A stretch of DNA of 12,094 bases from Desulfovibrionaceae bacterium UBA3823 (GTDB taxonomy: Bacteria; Desulfobacterota; Desulfovibrionia; Desulfovibrionales; Desulfovibrionaceae): positions 1 through 12,094 of the forward strand of contig DFDR01000243.1 in assembly GCA_002369295.1 (NCBI GenBank), given 5' to 3'. A program made the translations under genes and the position numbers. The notes below the pieces were generated by a model. The model was not told where the DNA came from. It did not search any database and saw only the letters and a program-made list of their open reading frames with translations. Below are positions 1-5,781 of the stretch, piece by piece. How positions within the stretch are numbered: the first letter of the stretch is position 1; every line of letters starts with the position of its first letter.

Positions 1-1
1 C

Positions 2-499
2 CCCGCTGTCCCTGCAGGGAATCGTCAGCAATCTGCTGCGGCAGGCGGGAAGACCTCTCCCCGCCTCCCCGCTGGCAGGCAGGATGCCGTGGCGTCGCCC
101 GCCACCATGCCCGTTGTGCACCAGGACGCGCCAGACGCCCCGGGTGCGCCCGGCATGAAGGGAGCGAAAGGTTCGCCGGCACCGGTCAAGACGCCGCAGC
201 CCCGCGCGGAGCAAAGCCAGCCTGCCAATGCCGGCAAGGCGCCTTCTGCTTCAGCAGGACAGCCGATGCCGGCAAGGACGGACGGCGACAGTGCCAAGGC
301 AAACCCGGTGCACGCCTCCTCGAGGTCTGTTCAGCTCGTCTCCCATGGCGGAGAGGCTTCGCAGCCGGCTGGCGCCAAGCCGGGCGAAGCGCCCGTCCCG
401 TCGAAGCCGTCCGCTGGCGCAGCCGCGCCGACCCCGTCGCCAGGCGAGGTGCGGGGGCGTGTTGTGTACCCGCCGGCGTATGGCAATGCCAGGAAGTAG
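2..499 (+). CDS. C-terminal part of an Ala/Pro/Gln-rich protein of unknown function (5' truncated)
   Basis: The frame is open from the left edge to a TAG at 497-499, so this is most likely the 3' end of a gene that begins outside the window. The visible residues are dominated by Ala, Pro, Gly, Gln and Lys, with no recognisable domain, and end in a short ordered-looking segment, VVYPPAYGNARK. Third codon positions are strongly GC-rich, as in the real genes nearby, which supports coding. A GTG at 89 could be an internal start, but the open frame upstream of it argues for a longer protein. A disordered linker or C-terminal tail is the best structural description. It converges with der, 355 nt away. 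Function unknown; the reverse strand is also open, so the coding call itself is moderate. Confidence 0.5.
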   Translation, partial: PAVPAGNRQQSAAAGGKTSPRLPAGRQDAVASPATMPVVHQDAPDAPGAPGMKGAKGSPAPVKTPQPRAEQSQPANAGKAPSASAGQPMPARTDGDSAKANPVHASSRSVQLVSHGGEASQPAGAKPGEAPVPSKPSAGAAAPTPSPGEVRGRVVYPPAYGNARK

Positions 500-689
500 G
501 CGCCGCGCAAGGCGGCCGGAAGGCCTCCGCTGACCGCTCGCATGCCATGCCGGCGCGCTCGGGTCGCGGCGTGCGCCGTCCTTCTGTCGCGGTCGCGGAT
601 GTCTGGCTCACCGGGCCTTCGGACACGGCAGCGGGAAAGGAAGACGGTGCCGGCTGCCGTTGACAGGCAGGACGGCGCAGCCTTCGATC

Positions 690-737
690 GCGCCGGCATC
701 TGGGGGCTTGAGGGCTTTTCAGCGGCCATGCCGGCGC
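690..737. repeat. Perfect 10-bp inverted repeat GCGCCGGCAT / ATGCCGGCGC
   Basis: Arms are at 690-699 and 728-737, separated by 28 nt. The match is exact over ten bases and stops at a C/C mismatch outside. A short CTG/CAG pair (700-702, 720-722) may extend it inward. It is followed by a second hairpin at 740-760. No T-tract follows on either strand, so it is not a canonical intrinsic terminator. Confidence 0.6.
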
Positions 738-782
738 CTGGCCGCCCCTTCGGGGCAGCCCTGGAAAGGGCAGAGGCGACAA

Positions 783-804
783 AGCCCCGCCGGAGCGGGG
801 GGCT
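783..804 (-). terminator. Probable rho-independent terminator of der (minus strand)
   Basis: On the minus strand, about 50 nt after the der stop, the sequence reads AGCCCCCCGC-TCCG-GCGGGGCT followed by TTTGTC. This gives a GC-rich stem of about eight pairs, with two unpaired C residues, and a short imperfect T-tract. Position and orientation fit termination of the der transcript; the weak T-run lowers certainty. Confidence 0.45.
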
Positions 805-854
805 GGGAAAGGTGCCGGGAAAGGGCCTGGGGAAGCGCTGGCTCCTTGTCGCCC

Positions 855-2219
855 TTACTTGCCGTCCTTCTTGTGGCTCGACCTGAACTTGACGCGCATG
901 GGCGCGTGGGCGATGCGGAAGAGCTTGCGCAGGCCGGCTTCAATGTAGCGGGCGTAGGTGGCCATGACGCGGTCGGCGTCGCTGACGAAAAAGACGAAGG
1001 TCGGCGGCTCGCTCTCGGCCTGGGTCAGGTAGAAGAACTTGGGACGCGCGCCCTTGACCATGGGTGGCTGGTGCGTCTCGAGGACGGTCTTCATGGCCCT
1101 GTTGAGCTGGGAGGTGGGGATGCGCACCGCGCATTCCTCCTTGATGCGCCTGGCGAGGGGGAGGATCTTGTCGAGGCCCCGGCCAGTGGCCGCCGACACC
1201 GTCAGGATGGGCACGTGCCGGCAGAAGACGAGCAGATCTCTGGTGTCGGCAACGATCTGCTTGAGGCTGGCCGAAGGAATGAGATCCACCTTGTTGACGA
1301 CGATCATGAAGGGGATCTTGCGGGTGTCGAGCATGTCGAGCAGGCGCTTGTCCTGGGCGCTTACGCCTTCGGTGGCATCGATGGTGAGCAGGGTGACGTC
1401 GGCCTTGCCGGCCGACTTGATGGAGGAGTTGACCGAGTACTTCTCCACGGTGTCCGAAATCTTGGTCTTGCGGCGTATGCCGGCCGTGTCCACGAAGACG
1501 TAGTCCTCGCCGTCGAGGGTGAAGCGCACGTCGACGCTGTCCCTCGTGGTGCCGGCCACGTCGGAGACTATCATGCGATCCTGGCCCGAGAGGGCGTTGA
1601 TAAGGGAGGACTTGCCGACGTTGGGCTTGCCCAGCAGAGCGAGCCTGAGCGCCGGGGGCTCCAGCTTGGCGCCCAGCATTTCCTTGGGAATGAGCTTGCC
1701 GAGCCTGTCCGTGAGCTCGCCGATGTTGTGGCCGTGCTCTGCGGAGACGGCGATGAGCGGGAAGCCCAGCACATGGAATTCGGCCAGGCGCTGGTCGGCC
1801 TGTTCCGCGCCGTCGACCTTGTTGACGACGCAGAGGACCGGAATGTCGAGCCGGCGCAGATGGTTGGCCAGAAACTTGTCCGTGGGGAGCAGGCCGTCCT
1901 GGCCGTCCACGACGAAGGCGATGGCCGCGGCCTCGCTCATGGCGGTCTCGACCTGGCGCAGTATCTCCTCCTCGAAGCCCCGTATGCCGTCGGGGCCTTC
2001 CTGCACGGCAAGGCGGTCGTCGAGGGTGATGCCGCCGGTGTCGATGATGCCGTATTCGGGCTTGCCGGGACGGCGCACGACGCCTTCCATGCGGTCCCTC
2101 GTGACGCCGGGCCGGTCGTGGGTGATCGCCCTGTTGCTGCGTATCAGCCGGTTGAAGAGGGTGGACTTGCCCACGTTGGGGCGTCCCACGAGAACGATGT
2201 TGGGAAGCAAGCTTGGCAT
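855..2219 (-). CDS. der: Ribosome biogenesis GTPase Der (EngA), double GTPase
   Basis: Der is an essential tandem-GTPase needed for assembly of the 50S ribosomal subunit, acting in the cytoplasm on ribosomal precursors. The 454-residue product has the full family layout. The first G domain carries GRPNVGKS (12-19), the Thr switch region near residue 40, DTGG (60-63) and NKVD (133-136). The second carries GKPNVGKS (197-204), DTAG (244-247) and NKVD (309-312). A KH-like domain (about 365-446) ends in a basic tail, RSSHKKDGK. Length is normal for the family and no key residue is missing. The ATG at 2219 follows AGGACAGGA about 7 nt upstream. It lies 86 nt after the RluC-like gene in the same direction. 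A possible own promoter and hairpins lie in that gap. Confidence 0.98.
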   Translation of the reverse strand: MPSLLPNIVLVGRPNVGKSTLFNRLIRSNRAITHDRPGVTRDRMEGVVRRPGKPEYGIIDTGGITLDDRLAVQEGPDGIRGFEEEILRQVETAMSEAAAIAFVVDGQDGLLPTDKFLANHLRRLDIPVLCVVNKVDGAEQADQRLAEFHVLGFPLIAVSAEHGHNIGELTDRLGKLIPKEMLGAKLEPPALRLALLGKPNVGKSSLINALSGQDRMIVSDVAGTTRDSVDVRFTLDGEDYVFVDTAGIRRKTKISDTVEKYSVNSSIKSAGKADVTLLTIDATEGVSAQDKRLLDMLDTRKIPFMIVVNKVDLIPSASLKQIVADTRDLLVFCRHVPILTVSAATGRGLDKILPLARRIKEECAVRIPTSQLNRAMKTVLETHQPPMVKGARPKFFYLTQAESEPPTFVFFVSDADRVMATYARYIEAGLRKLFRIAHAPMRVKFRSSHKKDGK

Positions 2220-2258
2220 GGCGCGGTCCTGTCCTTGGTTGGTCTGTAGGGAACGGTC

Positions 2259-2287
2259 TATGTAGTTGATTTGCTTCGCGATGGCAA
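2259..2287 (-). promoter_or_regulatory. Candidate sigma-70 promoter for der
   Basis: On the minus strand TTGCCA (2287-2282, five of six matches to the -35 consensus) is separated by exactly 17 nt from TACATA (2264-2259), a weak -10. Transcription from here would give der a leader of roughly 30 nt. The -35 lies inside the right arm of the inverted repeat at 2268-2290. Judged by eye only. Confidence 0.33.
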
Positions 2288-2302
2288 ATCCTGCGCAGCA
2301 GG
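2268..2302. repeat. Two adjoining hairpins between the rluC-like gene and der
   Basis: A perfect 7-bp inverted repeat GATTTGC-N9-GCAAATC spans 2268-2290. A second perfect hairpin CCTGC-GCA-GCAGG spans 2290-2302, directly after the stop codon of the RluC-like gene (2306-2308, minus strand). They share base 2290, so the full stems are nearly stackable or weakly exclusive. On the minus strand the 2290-2302 hairpin is followed only by ATTTG, a poor T-tract. Leaky termination, RNA processing, or a regulator site over the der promoter are all possible. Confidence 0.45.
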
Positions 2303-2305
2303 GCT

Positions 2306-3391
2306 TCAGACTGAGGCTGGGTTCGCTTCGATGGGCTCCGGCAGCGCCTCGACTTCGTAGGGCGCCTCCCAGGAAGGCAGGTTCGTGAACTCGGTCCTGC
2401 CGGGCAGGACGATGCGGAAGGCATGGAGGAGCAGGCGCTGGCCGTGCGGCGCCCTGAAGGTGCCGTACTTGGCGTCGCCGACGATGGGGTGGCCTTCGGC
2501 CGCCAGCTGGACGCGGATCTGGTGCTTGCGACCCGTGAGCAGTCGGATCTGCAGGAGCGTTGCCCTGGCGCGGCGGGCCAGGGGGCGGGCTATGAGGCAG
2601 GCTTCCCTGCCTTCTTCAGGGCTGACGGCAGCCATCTTTTCCATGCCCTTGGCACGGCGCGCAGCAAGGAAGTGGCGCAGGAGCCGATCTTCCTGCCAGG
2701 GCCAGTCGCCTTCGGCCCAGGCAAGGTATTCCTTGGCCATGCCCGAGCGCGTCTTCAGAAGCTCCTGCGTCTGGCGCAGGCTGGCAAAGGTCGTGGCGAC
2801 GAGCAGCAGGCCCGAGGTGTCCCGGTCGAGCCGGTGCACGGGCGTCGGCGGAAAAACCGCTTCGGGGAAGCGCTGGGCCAGTCTGGAGACAAGCGAGTCG
2901 GCGTGGCCGGAGCCGGGGTGCGTGGGCAGTCCTGCGGGCTTGAGTACGCAGAGCAGACCCTCCGCTTCGCCCACAACGGCGATTTGGCCGGCGGGGGCAG
3001 GGGGCGTTGCGGTCTGCTGCAGGGGCGCTACGTCCGGCCTTGCCCCATGTGGCTGTCTGGCCGTCGCAGCGTCTGGCGTCCTGGCCGCGCCGGCCGGCTG
3101 GGGCGTCGCCTTCCCGCTTCTGGCATGGGCCTTGCTGGCCTGTTCCGCCAGCGCGAAGGCAAAGGGCGGCACGCGCACCTGGTCGCCGGCGGCAATCCTG
3201 GCAAAGGGCTGGGGCCTGGCGCCGTTGAGCCGGACTTGGCCTGTGCGGATCCAGCGGTGGAGGAGCGTCTTGGGAAGCCCGAGGCGCCGCTCGAGCAGGG
3301 CTATGAGCTTGAGGCCGGCTTCGCTGGCATCGGCCTCGATGGGGGAGGGCTGGGGAGGCGTGCTGTCGGGGGCGTGCTGCTGTTCGGGCAT
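2306..3391 (-). CDS. RluA/RluC-family 23S rRNA pseudouridine synthase
   Basis: This enzyme family converts specific uridines in 23S rRNA to pseudouridine. The 361-residue product starts with an S4-like RNA-binding domain (about 28-76, including LGLPKTLLHRWIRTGQVRLN). An unusual Ala/Pro-rich linker follows (about 84-135), then the catalytic domain with HRLDRDTSG (186-194), whose Asp189 is the expected catalytic residue. Further family motifs are LLTGRKHQIRVQLA (284-297) and HPIVGDAKYG (301-310). The S4 domain points to the RluC/RluD side rather than RluA; the exact target uridine cannot be read from sequence. I chose ATG 3391 because AGAGG lies 10 nt upstream. An in-frame ATG at 3472 adds 27 low-complexity residues but has no visible ribosome binding site. 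It lies downstream of the membrane-protein gene, with der next. Confidence 0.92.
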   Translation of the reverse strand: MPEQQHAPDSTPPQPSPIEADASEAGLKLIALLERRLGLPKTLLHRWIRTGQVRLNGARPQPFARIAAGDQVRVPPFAFALAEQASKAHARSGKATPQPAGAARTPDAATARQPHGARPDVAPLQQTATPPAPAGQIAVVGEAEGLLCVLKPAGLPTHPGSGHADSLVSRLAQRFPEAVFPPTPVHRLDRDTSGLLLVATTFASLRQTQELLKTRSGMAKEYLAWAEGDWPWQEDRLLRHFLAARRAKGMEKMAAVSPEEGREACLIARPLARRARATLLQIRLLTGRKHQIRVQLAAEGHPIVGDAKYGTFRAPHGQRLLLHAFRIVLPGRTEFTNLPSWEAPYEVEALPEPIEANPASV

Positions 3392-3553
3392 GGCGTGTGC
3401 GCCTCTGCGTGGGCGCGGACTTGCTGAAAGCGGCGCTCCCGGGCTGGCGGAAGCGCCGCTTGTGCTGGTCATGGTTGCAAGAGAAGGTTGGCAAGAAAAG
3501 GTTGGGAACAGAAGGCTGTCGGCAAAGGCGTCCGAGAGCCTGCAGGCAGCCTG

Positions 3554-5779
3554 CTACCGGGCCGGCCCTGCCGGGACGTCGTGCTTTGCCGGTGGAAGCG
3601 CTTCCGGTGCGGGGTCGGACTGGGGCGCAGGCAGCGCATCCGGCTTGGCTTCGGGCACAGCCGGCTTGGCTTCGGGCACAGCCGGCTTGGCTTCAGGCGC
3701 GGCCGGCTTGGCTTCAGGCGCGGCTGACTTGGCTTCGGGCGCAGCCGGCTTGTCTTCGGGCGTGGCCGGCTTGTCTTCGGGCGCGGCTGACTTGGCTTCG
3801 GGCGCAGCCGGCTTGGCTTCAGGCGTGGCCGGCGTGGCGCCGGAGGCAGGGGTTGCCGGCTGGCCGGAGATGGTGCGCGGCCCCGAAGGATCGGCTGCCG
3901 TGCTGTAGGCGGAACCGGGTTTCGGGGCCGTCTGGACGGCAGAACCGCTCTGGGGCGCGGGCTGGGCCTGCGCCGCAGGCCTGGCCGGTGCGCGCATGGA
4001 GGGCGACTGGCCGGTGAGCTGGCTGAAGTTCTTGAGCTTGAGCGAGGGCATGTCGGCAAAGGCGGGAGCCAGCATGATGCCGGTGGGCTGGGCCATGAGG
4101 GCCACCATGGCCGCCATTGTCAGCAGAGGGGCCGCGGCCGTGCGGCTGCGCCAGGCCACGTGCAGTATGGCTGCCGCGCTGAAGATGGGCAGCACCGTGA
4201 GGGCCAGGGTGGCGGCAATGCCGGTGACGGTCAGCTCGCTTGCCAGCTTCAGGAAGGAGCGGGGAAGCGGGATGCCGGCGGTTTCGAGGACGAAGCTCTG
4301 GACGCCGGGCACCGTTGCGGCGAGGAAGGCGAGGCCGACGGCAACGAGCAGCAGGCCTGCCAGGATGAAGAAGAGCCGCAGTCCCGCCTTGCCGAGGCGG
4401 AGCATGGCGCGGCCGGCAATGGCGGCCGTGAGCGCCACGGCGGGGAAGCAATCCGCCGCGTGCGGGGAGAAGAGGGCAAGGACGAGGGCCAGCACGGTGC
4501 CGATGTAGAGGACGGCGCCGGCGCTCTCGCGGCGGCTGGCCTTGAGGTCGCGGAGGCTGTTGCGCAGTATCCTCGTCCAGGAGCAGCAGACGAGAAGGAA
4601 GAGGAAGGGCAGGGTGCTGACGGCCCAGCAGGCCAGGGGGAACCACCAGCGCCCCTTGAAGTCGGGCATCTTGGCCAGCATGCCCATGACGGCAGAGGAG
4701 GTGACGTTGTCGGCGAAGAGGATGGCCGCCATCGCCCAGCCGAGGAAGCCGAAGAGGAAGAGGGCGAAGCCTGCCACGGCGTCGAGGCTGCGCGAGCGCC
4801 TGAAGTCGAGGCGCCACAGGCAGAAGACGAAGCAGGTGAGGACAGGCAGGAGGGCGTAGAGCAGGCCGCCGGTCAGTCCTGCCAGCACGGCGAGCAGATG
4901 GCCGAGCAGCATGCCTGGCCAGTCGCGCTCCTTCATCCAGGCACGGGCCAGCAGGCCGAGCGAGGCGAGGGTCAGGCCCGTGGCCGTCGCGACAGGGCCG
5001 AGGAACTGGGCAAGTGCCAGGAAGGCCGGCATGCAGAGCAGGACAAGGCCTGCGGCCATCGGGGTGTAGCGGCCGAAGCGCCCAAGCCGGCAGAGCAGCC
5101 AGAGCCCGAGCATGGCGACGCAGGCGCCGGCGAAGCTGGCCAGCGGCAGGGCGAGGGATGATCCGCCGAGCGCAAGGGAGATGAAGTGGGCAAGCCAGGG
5201 GAAGAGGGGCATGCAGCAGGCGCCGTCGGCGCTTGGCAACAGGGGCGAGGTGCCGAGGGACTGGATGAACTTCCAGTGCAGGACCTCCTGGGGGCAGTAG
5301 AGGTCGCCGATGTAGAAGGGCGGCCAGCAGCAGGCCGCCATGGCGGCCAGCAGGACCAGGGGCGTTGCGAAGGCCAGCCCCCGGAAGAGGGGATTGTGGG
5401 TCTTGGCGTCTTCGGGCGCCAGCGGGCCTTCGTCGGCCTCGGCCTCGGCGGGCTTCGGCGCCCCTTCGTCCATGGCAAAGAGCTTATCGGCGTCCGATGC
5501 CCCGGAGGGATCCGCCACGCCGTCCTTGCCGGGAGCATTGTCCATGGCAAAGAGCTCGCCGGCAGGCTGACTGGACGGCGTGTCGGCAGGCTGTCCGCCG
5601 GCTTCGCTGCCGGGCTGCCCGCAGGCCTCGCCGGCTTCGCTTTTGCCGGGAAGGGCTTCCGCAGGCTGGGAGAGTTCCTCCTGCGATGCCGGCATCGCAA
5701 TGGCGCCTTCTGCAGGGCCTGGCGCGACATCGGCGGCGCCTGGTCCGCTGGCTTCTGGTAGGCTGCTGGGGTCTGCCAT
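3554..5779 (-). CDS. Polytopic membrane protein, GT-C/GT39 (ArnT-like) glycosyltransferase-like, with low-complexity tails
   Basis: The 741-residue product has a hydrophilic, acidic N-terminal tail (1-130), a membrane domain (about 131-572, roughly 12-13 helices) and an Ala/Pro-rich C-terminal tail (573-741). The membrane domain resembles GT-C transferases that use polyprenyl-phosphate sugars. After the first helix comes a loop with FYIGDLYCPQEVLHW (155-169), where Asp159 (or Glu165) sits where the catalytic acidic residue of ArnT/PMT-like enzymes is expected. A later SPHAADCFPAVAL segment (438-450) recalls their conserved Pro-containing helix. Similarity is weak, so donor and acceptor are unknown and a non-enzymatic role is possible. 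The C-tail contains nine A[AVT]PE[AD]K[PS] heptads (652-713); the N-tail has LFAMD twice (76-80, 100-104). The start at 5779 is supported by AGGAAAGGA 8 nt upstream. It follows the lipoprotein stop by 2 nt, implying coupled translation and a shared job at the envelope. Confidence 0.8.
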   Translation of the reverse strand: MADPSSLPEASGPGAADVAPGPAEGAIAMPASQEELSQPAEALPGKSEAGEACGQPGSEAGGQPADTPSSQPAGELFAMDNAPGKDGVADPSGASDADKLFAMDEGAPKPAEAEADEGPLAPEDAKTHNPLFRGLAFATPLVLLAAMAACCWPPFYIGDLYCPQEVLHWKFIQSLGTSPLLPSADGACCMPLFPWLAHFISLALGGSSLALPLASFAGACVAMLGLWLLCRLGRFGRYTPMAAGLVLLCMPAFLALAQFLGPVATATGLTLASLGLLARAWMKERDWPGMLLGHLLAVLAGLTGGLLYALLPVLTCFVFCLWRLDFRRSRSLDAVAGFALFLFGFLGWAMAAILFADNVTSSAVMGMLAKMPDFKGRWWFPLACWAVSTLPFLFLLVCCSWTRILRNSLRDLKASRRESAGAVLYIGTVLALVLALFSPHAADCFPAVALTAAIAGRAMLRLGKAGLRLFFILAGLLLVAVGLAFLAATVPGVQSFVLETAGIPLPRSFLKLASELTVTGIAATLALTVLPIFSAAAILHVAWRSRTAAAPLLTMAAMVALMAQPTGIMLAPAFADMPSLKLKNFSQLTGQSPSMRAPARPAAQAQPAPQSGSAVQTAPKPGSAYSTAADPSGPRTISGQPATPASGATPATPEAKPAAPEAKSAAPEDKPATPEDKPAAPEAKSAAPEAKPAAPEAKPAVPEAKPAVPEAKPDALPAPQSDPAPEALPPAKHDVPAGPAR
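3641..3829 (-). repeat. Nine tandem 21-bp repeats encoding AxPEAKP heptads
   Basis: Nine consecutive 21-bp units fill this span exactly and each encodes seven residues of the membrane protein's C-terminal tail: variants AAPEAKP, AAPEAKS, ATPEAKP, AVPEAKP, AAPEDKP and ATPEDKP. The units differ at few bases, so the array likely expands and contracts by slippage or recombination. Each change of one unit keeps the reading frame. Confidence 0.9.
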
Positions 5780-5781
5780 GG

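Larger units (their letters stand above)
500..854. other. Convergent intergenic region with several inverted repeats
   Basis: This 355-nt gap lies between the plus-strand gene ending at 499 and der ending at 855. No convincing gene was seen in it; the ORFs crossing it are rich in Arg/Pro/Ala and lack homology I recognise. It holds at least four inverted repeats: 653-660 with 674-681 (2-nt bulge), a perfect 10-bp pair at 690-699/728-737, a hairpin at 740-760 (8 pairs, one mismatch, 3-nt loop), and the likely der terminator at 783-804. A structured der 3' UTR or bidirectional termination zone would explain them. Confidence 0.5.

Noticed and set aside
186..782. 198-codon minus-strand ORF beyond the der 3' end
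   Set aside because: Arg/Pro-rich composition, no recognisable motif, and it runs through the hairpin cluster; more likely non-coding on this strand.
660..2249. 529-codon plus-strand ORF opposite der
   Set aside because: Antisense shadow of a highly conserved gene; its text mirrors the der codons and has no family signature.
3392..3472. Longer start (ATG 3472) for the RluC-like gene
   Set aside because: The added 27 residues are low-complexity, and the upstream sequence lacks a ribosome binding site, whereas ATG 3391 has AGAGG at suitable distance. Not fully excluded.
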